NCBI GenBank assembly: GCA_020205615.1
Contig: CM035171.1
Location: 26,291,741 to 26,355,740, forward strand
Length of the DNA: 64,000 nucleotides
From: Panax quinquefolius
Taxonomy: Eukaryota > Streptophyta > Magnoliopsida > Apiales > Araliaceae
Reading direction: 5' to 3'
The stretch's first letter is position 1. Every line of letters begins with the position of its first letter. This document shows, piece after piece, positions 1-11,906 of the stretch. The notes under the pieces were generated by a model that was given only the letters and a program-made list of their open reading frames with translations, had not been told where the DNA came from and did no database searches. A program made the translations under genes and the position numbers.

Positions 1-1189
1 TCTTTGGCTTACGTGCAAAGATGGACTGTCGATTATTAGTTTTACAGTTGTATATCTTTGGCTTACGTGCAAAGATGGACTATTGATTATTGGTTTTACA
101 GTTATATATCTTTGGATTACGTGCAAAGATGGACTGTTAGTTATTGGTTTTACAGTTGTACATCTGTGGCTTACGTGCAAAGACAAACTGTTGATTGATA
201 GCTTTGGCCCGTAGTGCAAAGATGGACAGGTGTATGACATGATCTTGACCACTGGTGATAATAACAAATATCCTTGGTCCGTAGTGCATGGATAATTCGA
301 TGATGTGATTGATAGGATCATAACCATTAGTTAACAGTTGAATGTCTTTGGTCGTAGTGCACTGACAGACAATTGATTGGTATGATCATGACCATTGGTT
401 TTATAGTTGAATATCTTTGGTCCGTAGTGCAAAGGTAGACAACTGATTGGTATGATCATTGTTATTACATTTGAATATCTTTAGCCTTTGGGGTAAGGAT
501 ATTGAGTTAACGTTCTATTAAGCCTTTATGGCAAGGAGAAACTGTTGATTTACATGATTATAAATATGAATTGTGGATTTAACTATCATCTTTTGTAGTT
601 CAGATGAAGACAGGTGATGAGATTTCTTTTTGTCTTGGGTATAACAAAGAACTGTTGATGAGTATTACAGGAATGAAATATTAATGATGGACTTTTAATC
701 TAGAGGAGATAGTAGACATTATGTTCTACTTGACTCTTCTAATGGATTGCTTATTCCGCTGCAGTTGTTGATCTAAAACTTGTTGTCTATTATATTCTAT
801 CAGTTGTTATACTGTTGAAGACTAAGGATAATTTATTTTGCATTATCTTAGTCATAATATTTCTTCTTCGGGCTAGTTGAGCTCACCCTTTCTTTCATTG
901 TTCTCTTGAGAAATGAGAATATAGGCGGGATGAGTCGGGAATGGAGTGATGATCCAAAGATAAGTGGCTTTAGTAGTCCTCACTATTCTACTAATAATGT
1001 GATAATAATTGTAATGAGGACTCCATTGAGTGTGGATATTGTCTAGATGACAATATTCTTGTTTAAACTCTCAGCTATGTTTTATCGTATTTTACACGAC
1101 TGTTGTATAATTAAGTTGTATTTGAATTTATGTACCATGTATCTGGCGACTCAAGATGGGTGATGTATACCTGTTTTGGGGGCGTCACA
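1..1189 (+). mobile_element. Family-A LTR, 3' portion (left end outside window)
   Basis: The segment ends GGGGGCGTCACA at 1189, as do the complete family-A LTRs at 27704-30124 and 38334-42935. It also shares their block near 860-900 (GGGCTAGTTGAGCTCACCC) and the motif GGCGACTCAAGATGGG just before the end. No primer-binding site follows; the next base starts pararetrovirus coding sequence. It is therefore a 3' LTR or a solo LTR inserted into that older copy. Its 5' end and target duplication lie outside the window. Confidence 0.85.
2..217. repeat. 54-bp tandem repeat, four units, each a hairpin
   Basis: CTTTG (CTGTG in the last unit) recurs at 2, 56, 110 and 164, exactly 54 bp apart. Each unit has the form ATCTTTG, then a 9-base loop (GCTTACGTG or GATTACGTG), then CAAAGAT. 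The arms pair perfectly in units 2 and 3; unit 4 has two mismatches. The array sits in the family-A LTR. Looser relatives with a CCGTAGTG loop follow to about 500. Confidence 0.85.
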
Positions 1190-2479
1190 CTAGCCTTTGA
1201 GCTAAAAATGCACCTTCTGAGTTTCAGAACATTATAAATGAGATCTTTAATCCATTTATGAATTTTATGATCGTCTACATTGATGATATTCTTATATTCT
1301 CAAAGAACATAGCCCAACACTGGAAACACGTAAACGTGCTTAAAACGATAATTAAGAGAGAAGGTATTGTTGTCTCGGCCAAAAAGATGCAATTATTTCA
1401 GAAGAAAATTAGATTTCTTGGGTTTAATATTACTCAAGGACAATACATTCCTATAGACAGAGCAATTGCATTTGCCGATAAATTTTCAGACAAAATTTTG
1501 GATAAAACTTAACTCCAAAGATTTTTGGAAAGCGTTAATTACATTGCAGACTTTTATAAAAGATCTGGCAATGGATGTAGCTCCTCTCCACAAAAGGTAA
1601 AATAAAAGGCCTACACTCTAGACCGATGATTGTACTATGACAGTTAAAAAGATTAAGTTTCGAGCCAAGGTCTTGCCATATTTACATTTATCGGATCTTA
1701 AGGCCCCAAAAATTATCGAAACAGATGTTTCAGATAAAGGTTTTGGGGGTATTCTGAAACAAAAAAAAAATCTAAGGAAATTTTGGTGCGTTTTGTTTCG
1801 GGGGGTGGAACCCTACACAGAAAAACTATTATACCATCAAAAAAGAAATCATTTCGATAGTTTTGTGTATTGACAAGTTTCAAGAGATCTCTTAAATCGG
1901 AGATTTTTGCTAAGTGTTTATTGTAAGTCGGCTAAAGAAGTTCTAGAGAAAGATGTTAAAAACATCGCTTCAAAATAAATATTTGCTAGATGGCAAGCTT
2001 TGCTAGCAGCGTTTGATTTTGATATTGAGTTTATAAAAGGAGAATCAAATTCTCTACCAGAATTCTTAACCAGAAAATTCCTGCAAGACACTCCTAATGT
2101 TTGTGTGCTAACTTATGACAGGTCTCCTAGAAGAGCAGCCAAGCCAGTAATGGAAAAATCTAAAGAAGTTCTTGAAGGACAATCTTCATGATCTCAAAAA
2201 GCATACAATAGAGGGAAAGCTCTTGTTGATTCTCAATACATTGATATTATGCTCAAAGAAATAGTGGTTATTGAGGATGTTGATGCAGTTCACACTCCTG
2301 AACAAGTGGCAGATTTATATTTATCATACTCTCATGATATGCCAGTTTTCCTCCTTAAAAGCAGGGAATTTTTTAAAAAAATCTTAGTGGAAACTAATTT
2401 CATTAAAGTTTCTCACAAACCTCGAGATCGCTATAACTTAGTTTCCCCATTGTTATTTACTAACTTGTATTTTAAGTAA
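1190..2479 (+). pseudogene. Endogenous pararetrovirus remnant: reverse transcriptase and RNase H (Caulimoviridae-like)
   Basis: From 1190 the translation matches the middle of a caulimovirid-type reverse transcriptase. The catalytic YIDDILIFS lies near 1276-1302, followed by a thumb segment with FLGFNITQG. After a stop at about 1510 come RNase H pieces (an ETDVSDKGFGGIL motif near 1710-1755) and a last RNase H fragment to about 2191. The open frame at 2249-2479 is probably the downstream part of the same copy, but I do not recognise it. Stops and frameshifts break the gene in at least five places, so this is a dead fossil. The upstream RT, protease, coat and movement parts are absent because a family-A LTR ends exactly at the break. 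The RT style suggests a florendovirus/solendovirus-like lineage, but that is an impression. Confidence 0.8.
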
Positions 2480-4035
2480 CTTGTATGTTAGAATAATAAA
2501 TTATTATGTTTGACAAATAAATAGAACGCGTATATTTAAAAAATGCTTAATAAGCTATAAACTGGTAAATAAGTATTTAAGCTATGTTCCTCAATTTTCA
2601 TATCCAAAAAATAAAAAATTTATTTATAATAGAAAAAAAAAAAAATTTGTATGCTTTTTTTTATGTAGTTATTGTGTTTATAAAGGAAAATTTTAAAAAA
2701 ATTATATTTTACTTTTAGATTACTAATTATATTTATATTAGTTTTTCTTTTTTTATTGTGTTTGTAAGGTAAGATTATAATAAATTAGTTCTAAACAAAT
2801 CAACAAGTTTACTCTGTTTAATAAATATGTTTGTGTTATTATAACAAATATATGCACAACTAAGGTAAATCATTTTATTATAATCAAACCACTTGAAAGA
2901 CACCATTTATTGTTCATATATATGAAACCGATATTTCATGTGATATTCTTACTTAAACTATACAATAATGATACTTTTCATGTGAAAATATCAATTTCCT
3001 ATAGATATTGGTCATTAACTTTTTTCAACCTATTATTTATTTATATATTCTTTTGAAATTTTCATTTCTCAATCAAAAATAATATAATTGCAAATTTATG
3101 TATTAATTGTTAATTATGTCAATTTTAAATTTGAAAATATCTCAAATTAATTTGATACTGAAAAGAGTATTATTATTTATTTTTATAATCTTATCTAATC
3201 TCATATATTTATGTATTTCGCAATTATAATTCAATAATAATAACTCATCTATGTGACCAACTACATGTGTGCAATTACAATTTTTTTCAAAATATTTGAA
3301 TAAAAGGTGGATGGATGAGAAAATATATGAGAAAAACTAGGGGAAAAAAGTGAGATCGAAAAAAAATAGGTAAATTTATTTTTATTCTAAAATGTCAGCT
3401 TCACCAAAGAGTAGTTAATTTTCTTGCTATCCCTTAATAGTATATTTCCTCCATTCCAAATTAAATGCCCATTTTTTTACCATTTTTAAAACTACTTTTT
3501 TTAACATTTTGTCAAAAGACACTTTCATATATCGAGACTTCAGAAGACAAAAAAATAATACAACCACAATTGTACTAGAGTTGGTTATACTTATATAGTA
3601 AAAGGCAAGTTTTTCTTAAAAAATCAAGATGCAGAAAATGGTCATATTAAGCTAATAGAACAGGCTCTACCAGATTGCATGCCTCAGCTTTTTAATATGC
3701 TTAGATTGAACTCAATGTAATAACAAACCCATACATACATAACAAGAGTAGTTCACTTCCATAGAAAAATTCCATTCTTTGATCAATGAACTCAATTACT
3801 CGAATCAAAAGGCAGACGCCAACTATACATATTGAAGTAGGCAGCACCATCTGAACCAGAATTGACAAAACAAAACAAAAAAACAGGTAATTCCAGTCCT
3901 ACACACTAAAAATCCCAAACTCGGAAAAATGAAGTATAATTTATGTATATAAAGTGATGAATGAAATCCAAACAAATGAACCCAAAAATGTGCAGAAGCT
4001 GTAGATTCCAACACAAGGAATGGAATGGATTTGTC
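2480..4035. other. AT-rich intergenic DNA; 3' flank of the kinase gene
   Basis: I find no gene or recognisable mobile element here. The sequence is strongly AT-rich with homopolymer A and T runs. The part nearest 4035 should hold the 3' untranslated region and polyadenylation signals of the minus-strand kinase gene, but no single signal stands out. Confidence 0.6.
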
Positions 4036-6746
4036 CTAAGTTTCGGAAGGTGGGGCAGCAGCCCTCAGAAGCGGTTGGAGGGCCTTGACAACGATGGTCA
4101 TGTTTGGCCTAAACTCAGCCTCATACTGCACACATAATGCTGCTACAGCCGCCAACTGCAAAACAAATACACAATTCACCTGTTAGCAACTATTCAAATT
4201 TCAAACTATGGAGCATGTGCAATATTTAGAGAGAGACGTGCACGCGTGGTCACGTGCACACACACACACACAGAGAGACAGACAGACAGACAGACCTTTG
4301 CAACTGCTTTTGGAGAAAACTCTCCCTTGAGCTTTGGATCTACACACTGTTTAACTTTGTCTTCGCTTAGTCTTGGTGTTGCCTATTTAAATAATAAATG
4401 CAACATTATCAGGCTATCAACCTATAAAATATAAAAATGGGACTTGATAAACAAGGCAAAACAAGATAAAGGCTCACCCAAGTGACAAGACTCTGCTGCC
4501 CTCTTGGCATGGTATGATCAACAGGTTTTCTTCCTGTCAAAAGCTCTAGGAGAACTACCCCAAAGCTGTAAACATCACTTTTCTGCGTCAGCTGTCCAGT
4601 CATGGCATATCTGTGAAGTTTTCAGTTGAAGTGCAAGTGAACAAAGAAATTTTAGTACACGATTCGGTCAATACATATGATGCATACTACATGCTTCATG
4701 ATGGCTTTAACTTCTAATAAGCATAAAGGCAAGGAAATAAAGTCCATCACTACGAATATAAAACAATCTCTTCATAAGAAACTATAAATGTACCAACAAA
4801 AATGGGTTGTCTACTTTTTGTTGAAAAGCCAAAATAGGTCAACCTGAAACTTTAGCGTAGAGGATATTTTCCAAGACTTTAGTCCAAAATCAAACACAGA
4901 GGAAAGGTGTTTGATCTTTCCAGAAGAATATTCTCATAATCTAAACTCACACATGTTTTCTTCATTTAATAGTTCATGGCAGTCACTAGTGAACAAATTA
5001 ATCATGTTATACTGTTAGACAGTTAAAGTATAGGAATATACTAACTAGTAGCAACAATGCAAGGATCATGTACATAACATGAACACAAATATGTTTTATA
5101 AAGCCAAAGTTAAGCTGTAACAAACTAGATCTCAGATAATAGGAAGCATACAAACAAATGACAGGAGTTTCAAGGCATTACTCTGGTGCGTGATAACCAA
5201 AAGTTCCCAAAACTCTAGTAGAATGAAGGCGAGCAGCCATGTCAGGTGTCTGATTTGAAAGGTTAAAATCTGCAATCTTTGCTTTGAACTCTTCAAATAA
5301 AAGCACATTACTAGATCTGATATCTTTGTGTATTACAGAAGGTTGAACTTTCTCATGCAAATATTCCAACCCCCTTGCTGCATCAACAGCAATTCTTACC
5401 CGCTGCATCCAGTCAAGAACAGGACCTGGTTGAGCTCCTTGCACTCCCTTCCTACCTGTTAATGCAGATACAGTTTAGAGAATGTCTACATTACCATAAG
5501 AAACCTCAGTTCAACTGGAACTGAATTTAGGTTCTGACTCAATAAAGAGAAAACATGTAGATTTTTCTTACCATGCAGAATGTCATGTAAAGATCCCATA
5601 GTAGCAAATTCATATGCCAACACACGGATGTTTCCTTCGACACAATAACCTAGCAACTCAACAAGATTATCATGTTTCAGCCTTGAAACCATGGATACCT
5701 GAGTGACAAATACCAACATCCAGTCAGACATAACAACAAACATAAAATGCATAAAAGAAGCAAACCGAGAACAATTTCTGAATTGCTTTTCATAATTGAA
5801 AACATACCTGAGACAAAAACTCAACATTTGACTCGGCCTCAGTTGCAACATCAAGCTTTTTCACAGCCACAACTTTTCCATTACTTAAGTTAGCAAAATA
5901 TACTCTTCCATATGATCCTTCACCAATCAATGCCTTAGACCCAAAATTGTCAGTTTTTTCTTTCAACTCATCCAAAGGAAGTGCAGATATTATAATGGTT
6001 GGCGCAGCCTTCTGCACTTCAGGTTTGACAGGAGTGGATACCTTTGTACCTTTATGGTGTCCTACTGTGTACACAGATGGAAAACATTAGAAGAATTCAT
6101 ACAAATAACTCAGGCACGTTGTCTCACAAAACAGCAGGCCAGGTCCATAAAAACCTCAGCAAAGCACCAAGTTCACAGGAATAGAGTTTTACATAAATAC
6201 ATTCATCTTCACTATCTAATAAAAGGCATCCTCTAAAGAAAATAAACAAGGTATAAACAAACAATGCAGGGGTGAAAGATTTGAAATCTTCTTCACGTGT
6301 AAGTGAAAGCAGTCAATCTAATTAAAATTATGCTCCCAAAGTTCAAAACAAGTCTCTTACTTATTATATATGACTATCACATCATTTATCAAGCTGACCC
6401 ATTCCAGAATGGCACAAACTTGTCTTTTAGGATACGATAGGACAAACCATCAACTATCATCAAAATAATGAAAAATGAAAAGTATGGAATCTTCAAACAA
6501 AGAAACCACAAAAACTAAAGGGAATTATTTTTCCACAAGTATATTTGATATTTTCCCTAACATGAGTGTGGGACCCATGTAATATTCATGAGAGAAAACC
6601 TGATGGAAATATATTTGCAACATTACATAATAATGAAGGTCAAGAAACATACCATCTACATTATTCCTCGGGCTTTTGATTGGTTCACTCTCGTGTGATG
6701 GATAGGACTCTTCTACTTGACAAGTACAACACAACCACTTGCGCAT
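4036..6746 (-). CDS. PTI1-like receptor-like cytoplasmic serine/threonine kinase, seven coding exons
   Basis: Coding exons on the minus strand are 6746-6653, 6064-5808, 5698-5572, 5455-5182, 4610-4478, 4382-4296 and 4155-4036. All introns are GT-AG, and the frame closes at 1092 nt, giving 363 residues, the usual PTI1-like length. The N-terminus MRKWLCCTC has cysteines 6, 7 and 9, likely S-acylation sites for membrane attachment. The kinase core shows the glycine loop GEGSYG (79-84), VAVKK with Lys100, the catalytic loop HKD (202-204), DFN (222-224) and APE (249-251). DFN in place of DFG is, as I recall, normal for this family; lysine in place of arginine in HRD is less usual. Relatives act downstream of OXI1/AGC kinases in stress and immune signalling; that role is inferred by family. 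The start is fixed by the conserved N-terminus. Confidence 0.95.
4251..4295. repeat. CA and GACA microsatellite at a splice donor
   Basis: A run of CA repeats followed by GACA repeats fills the start of the sixth coding intron. On the minus strand the exon ends AAG at 4296, and the intron begins GTCTGTCTGTC, so the GT donor is the first unit of the microsatellite. A CACGTG hexamer lies at its far edge. Confidence 0.85.
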
Positions 6747-6830
6747 CCTTGCTTTTTTCTTAAAATAAAGATCGTCTTCAACACTTTTTCTCTCTAAGCG
6801 TTCAAAGTATCAAGGGGGAGGTGCATGTGA
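6747..6830 (-). other. Probable 5'-UTR part of the first coding exon
   Basis: On the minus strand an acceptor ATTTATGCAG lies at 6840-6831. It is followed by 84 bases without an ATG before the start codon at 6746. PTI1-like genes often have an intron in the 5' UTR. The acceptor was chosen by eye and could be another AG nearby. Confidence 0.35.
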
Positions 6831-8103
6831 CTGCATAAATACGATCAAATTTTTAGCACACCTTAATAAAGGCCACAACATTTATTATGCACTTATACCA
6901 TCATAACCTCATTAATCATAACCCATAATTTAAACATGATTTCACATTGAGCTTTATACACCAATAAGCATGTCTAAAGCAAATGTTCTATAACTAAAAC
7001 CTGCCTTCTAAAATAGGTAAAAATAAAGGAGGAAAGATCATTAAATGTTGGAAAGGAATGTAGTTCCACAAAACATAGAATCACGAGTCGCAAACACTTG
7101 TTCATAAAGACACCTTTTTAAGTTGGAGCTGACAACCATATTAATTCACCAAAGCTAATTGCTATCATATACCATTATTGAAAAAATAATTAAACCATAA
7201 TAATACTTGTAACTACAGTCTACATATAAATATTCTTCTTGAATTGGTGTTGGACAACACATCTTTTATGTTGTTCAAACTTTATAACCAGTCTCCACTA
7301 AGGTATTGAGCAGAAAAATAATATAGGATACAGATCCCAAAGATCGTAATTATTTTATTTCTTATGAAATTAAGTCTTTTTCCAAAAAAAAATTGTATTG
7401 CATATCTGACTTGAGTTTAGACTTTCCCAACTAGAAGTCGAGACCTAACTTGATAGCTTCCTCACTAACTTGCAACCTAAGACCTAGGAAAGAAAGAGAT
7501 GATAATACCGCAATACCAAAACTGACTTTCATTAAGCATGATCATTGTTCACCTGATAGCTTTGGCTTCTTCTTCCATATACAAAAAAGATTCCATTGAA
7601 TACCTTAGCCCGTCTGAAAAACACGAAAGAAATATTTTAAAACACAAATTCTCGAGTGCAATTGACAATCCCCATTCATATCTTTCATTCGACTTTTCCC
7701 ACTCTTAGTGTTGTATCCTAATATTAATATATATGGAATGTGTCTATGAAAAGGTGTTGTGCAGGCTTTATAACCACTTAACCAGTTTCACATTTAAAAT
7801 ACTCATATTATTGGGACGATGGCATTCTATTTAAATCTCAACACTTTTATTTCTAACACGATATGTTTTGTTTTGAAAATCACCGCAACACTCGCTTTGA
7901 ATTTAGCTGATGGAAGAATTTAGACTAATTCAGTAGAAAGAAACTAATTCAGTGTCACATTTTTCTACAAGGTTTACTTCCCAAAGATATCTTAGAAATG
8001 TAAACTACCATAAACCGAAGTGTAATAAATTATTTGTAAAATAGTGAATTTCAAGTATGTTAAGTTTCTGAAAAGTAGTGTCTTAAAAATGAAATCGTGT
8101 AAC

Positions 8104-8480
8104 AATAGGACAAGGATTGAAACTAATAAAACGGAAATTTGATGTCTATCTCCGCAGAGAATTGGCCACCCAGTAGAATGAATTGAGGTTATTCCGCATA
8201 ATTCCCATGTGCCCGAAGACAATAAAGATGATCCTCACAATTTAAAACTCTTAATAATCAAAGCCTATTGAAAATTACAATAGTACTTCCTATAAATAGG
8301 ACAAGGATTGACACTCATAAAACGGAAATTTGATGTCTATCTCCGCAGAGAATTGGCCACCCAGTAGAATGAATTGAGGTTATTCCGCATAGTCCCGAAG
8401 ACAATAAAGATGATCCTCACAATTTAAAACTCTTAATAATCAAAGCCTATTGAAAATTACAATAGTACTTCCTATAAATA
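8104..8480. repeat. Tandem duplication, about 191-bp unit, two copies
   Basis: Copy one (8104-8294) and copy two (8295-8480) are nearly identical, starting AATAGGACAAGGATTGA and ending near TTCCTATAAAT. Copy two lacks a few bases of the CCCATGTGCCCG stretch. A diverged third relative lies at about 9385-9545 (shared GATGAATTGAGGT and GACAATAAAGATGA). The high identity of the tandem pair implies a recent duplication of an older dispersed repeat. Confidence 0.85.
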
Positions 8481-8519
8481 GAGAACAAATGGAAAAAACA
8501 TCCTAAAACTAAAATAACT

Positions 8520-8670
8520 TCCTACCACTTTGGCACTTTCCCTACTTAAAAACATTTAATAATTAACTATCTCGATAACATTTACCACTAATATAGTATT
8601 ATATTTACAAGATACATCGATTAGCAATATAAATAGAATCTTCATCTCTGTGTTCCCCATCATTCTCCTC
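8520..8670. repeat. Dispersed repeat copy related to 10740-10900
   Basis: Both segments run from CTTCCTAC through TTTCCCTAC and ATTTAATAAT to ATAGAATCTTCATCTCT, with moderate divergence. The family is unknown; no terminal repeats or coding capacity are visible. Confidence 0.5.
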
Positions 8671-9745
8671 TGGTTGTAAGAACTTGACCTCGAGTTTGAT
8701 AATATAAGTAAGATGGCAACATGCCAGCAACTCTCGGATAGATAGGGTTCGATGGCAGCAAAGCTGCTCATCTTTTTCTACTCCTTTCTCTTTTTATTTT
8801 CTTTTGTTTTTCTCCTTTTACGACTAGCAAAAGAATAGCTAGTTAGCTACTGCCCTTTTTCTTTCTCTTTTCGGGCAGCCTGTTGGCAAGGGGACTAATC
8901 TGCATTGATGGTGATGTAGTGACTAGCAGCACGACTGTTGATGGTCGGAGGTTGTGATGTGCAGTGTGGTGTCTGGCAAAAACTATTGATTTGGAGTGCA
9001 GAACAGGAAGTCCGATGATGGGATTAATGGTGCTTTGGCCATTCTTGTGGAAGGATTTTTAAATTAGGATGGGGATTGATGGGCTGCATAAAGGCTGCCC
9101 ATGATGCAGCAATGGTGGGTGAATCTGCTGGTGTGGGTTTGAGTTAATGATGGAGAGAAATTGAAGTGGCTGTTTGTTTGGGCTGTATGGATAAATATAG
9201 TCAGATGGTCTGATTGTTCCAAAGATAGGCAGAGACGTGAGGAAGATGAACAAATTCACCTTCTTTTTTATTCTCTTTTTTTTAAAACCCAAGATCTCCC
9301 AATAATTAAGAAATTAATGGAGAAACCTTAAGCTACGATACAATTTTGATGTAGAACAAAAACTAAAACTGATGAACGGATAATTTGGTGCCTGAAAATT
9401 GGTCAACTAGTAGGATGAATTGAGGTCATTCAGTAGAATCTCTTGTGCCAGCTGACAATAAAGATGAGACTCAAAATTTAAAACTCCCAATAATCAATAA
9501 TCAAATTATATTCAAAATTACAAAATACTCCCTATAAATAGAGAAAAATGAAATTTAACTTCCAACCACTTCAATAACCTCCTACCTAAGAAGCATGGAT
9601 TCGGGTGTAGGGATTTGAATTCACTGTACAAAGATTCGACTGCGGGGATTTGAGTTTGCCATATGGGAATTCGGGAATTCAAAAAATCTCACAAAATTGG
9701 AGATTTGGGGATTCGGCACATATTTAAATATTAAATATTAAATGA

Positions 9746-9750
<5 letters not shown>

Positions 9751-9792
<42 letters not shown>
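9751..9792. repeat. AT then AC dinucleotide microsatellite
   Basis: About 32 bp of alternating AT passes directly into a short AC run. Confidence 0.9.
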
Positions 9793-10739
9793 TCAAAAAT
9801 ATATAAGGTCATTAGCATATTACGGTAATAATAAGTATCAGGTATCACCCATCAGCCTATTCTAATAATAAATATTGGCCCATTAAAGTATTAAACATTA
9901 TATATAATAAAGAGTAAGCAAATTACAACTATAAAATATTTCATGGGGTATTTGAACATTAAATATCATCACCAGTCAGCCAATTAGGGACCCAAAATAT
10001 GGTATTAACATTAAAGTCAGTAATAATGTATAATAGAATAGAAACGATTGCAGTACATAACTACTACTATCAAACAACAAAAACCAGCCACTCACAGCAA
10101 AGAGAGAACAGAGAACGAAAGAGAAGGGAGATGGAGGAGGGAAAAGGAATAATAAGAAGAGAGAGGAGTGAACGTATCATTGAAGCCAGACAACATCAAA
10201 GGGAGTCAAAGGTCGTGTCGTGGATGCAATTAGGGCTTCAGATCATGCAGGTAAGTGTTTACCATTTATTTTTGTTTTTTTGTTTTTGCAAAATTACCCA
10301 CATTGCCCATCTCCCATTGCCAGCGTTCCAACCTAGCAAAATCGAAGGGTGATGATTAGGGGTGCTCATCGGTAAAAAACCGAACCCGTGCAAAAAGCGT
10401 ACCGATCTCAACCTAGCAAACTCGAAATTACGGTGATGATATTTTTTTCGGTCAAGATTAGCAATATATATAATCTTAATTGACCAATCCTTCAGGCAAA
10501 AATCTAGGCATATATAAATCTTTATTAATATATATAAAAAATTAATAAAACTACTATTAGGAATATGTGAATCTTTAATAATCTAGGCAATAACAAATCC
10601 CAGTGAACTACTTCAGCAATTAGTCAACTCCCAGTGTAAAAAACGAATCCCTGGCACCCCTTCTTAGCTTCCTACCACTTTAGTAACTTCCTACTAGGAA
10701 TAGCAAATCCCAGTGCTAAAATAACTTCAGGACTACCAC

Positions 10740-10900
10740 TTACCACTTTAGTAACTTCCTACAACTTTCCTACAACTTTCCCTACATTAAAATATTTAAT
10801 AATAAGTACCTGATAAAATAAATAGCACAAATATAATCACAAGAAAATCCATTAGAAATATCAATAGAATCTTCATCTCTTTGGTCTCCATCACATCACC
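10740..10900. repeat. Dispersed repeat copy related to 8520-8670
   Basis: This is the second copy of the short dispersed repeat described at 8520-8670, sharing ATAGAATCTTCATCTCT and the upstream CTTCCTAC stretch. Confidence 0.5.
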
Positions 10901-11762
10901 TAACTATAAGGCCCTTAGTTTCTTAAGAAATGCTGGGATTTTGTTTGTCATGATTCAGAACTCATGAATTGTAATTTAGTTGCATGTTTTTGAGACCCTC
11001 GACCTGGGTGGTTTACTTGACACAAATTTTCTCAAAAGTAGTGGGATTTGGCAGTTCGATGCAGATGAACATCTCTAAAAAATAGCATGTTGAAGTGGTT
11101 CTTTACTTTAGTACTATAAATGTGATGGATGCTTTCTTTATGCACACTTGTATGACTCAATTTGATTAAATGTTTAGTAGAGTATAACTAAATGTATAGC
11201 TAGCTTCTTCTCTTTTTTTTTCTTCTGTTTTTAAATGTAATCAGCCTGAATTCCCCTTTTTGATTCATTTAAGTTTTTATGTCCAGCAATTCCAGAAATT
11301 TGACAATGAAAATATTATATCAATATCAATTTACTTTGCTATAGCTTTAAGAATTCTCAAGTTTACATAAGCAATTAAAAAACACAAAAGTTGCCCTCTT
11401 CCACATTCAATTTGCATAACCTGATAAGGAAACCAATTATGGGAAACATAAAAGATGGCCATAATACTTGCCACTAAATCACGAGAGTTATGATCCATGG
11501 AATAGAATCACAATTTGTAAAATCACAAATATCACCAAAACAACAAAACCCAGAAACCGAAATTTTAGAACACCAACAAAATTGGATTAGATAATCAATA
11601 ACCCAATAACTGGGTAATTACTTTGCAAGAAATCAAAAATTATTAAAATGATCAGAAGAAAAATCAGTGAGAGGGATTGAATCAAACGTGATTAATCCCT
11701 GACAAAAATGGCAGAGAAGAAATAAAGTAGAAAGAATAGACGGAGCAGAATTGAAGGATTAC

Positions 11763-11850
11763 CTGAATTCTCTCTATTCCTTTAGTATTGGTTTGTTTGT
11801 CTCTCATTAGGGTTTTGTTTATGTTTAGCGTGGAGATCGAAATATATGTT
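11763..11850 (-). promoter_or_regulatory. Candidate 5'-UTR exon and promoter of the kinase gene
   Basis: On the minus strand this segment contains AAAACCCTAA (a telo-box-like motif common in plant 5' UTRs) and pyrimidine-rich flanks. It ends GAATTCAG followed by GTAATCC, a plausible donor at 11762. ATATATTTCG just upstream could serve as a TATA element. It would pair with the acceptor at 6831. No transcript evidence is available, so this is a proposal. Confidence 0.35.
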
Positions 11851-11906
11851 GTGTTTGGTTTCTCTCTCTAAAAAAATTACAACCTAAAATTAAAAGGGAG
11901 AAATAA

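Larger units (their letters stand above)
6831..11762. other. Long upstream region, possibly a 5'-UTR intron, with old repeats
   Basis: About 4.9 kb with no supportable coding gene. It holds a 191-bp tandem duplication (8104-8480), diverged relatives of it (9385-9545), a repeat shared by 8520-8670 and 10740-10900, and an AT/AC microsatellite. Open frames here, such as 9999-10352, are short, low in complexity and match no family I know. Confidence 0.55.

Noticed and set aside
1..500. CRISPR-like array
   Set aside because: The repeats are inside a plant LTR, spacers are also repetitive (54-bp tandem unit), and there are no cas genes or prokaryotic genes in the window.
3823..4014. 63-codon minus-strand frame just past the kinase stop codon
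   Set aside because: It lies in the expected 3' untranslated region, is low in complexity and has no family match.
9999..10352. 117-codon open frame with a basic, Glu/Arg-rich middle
   Set aside because: It starts in repeat-like DNA, has a purine-run composition (AGAGAG-type) and no recognisable domain, splice context or neighbour.
10368..10420. GGGGTGCTCATCGGTAAAAA, like the end of a hAT transposon
   Set aside because: I could not find an inverted partner end or an 8-bp duplication, so no element boundary can be supported.
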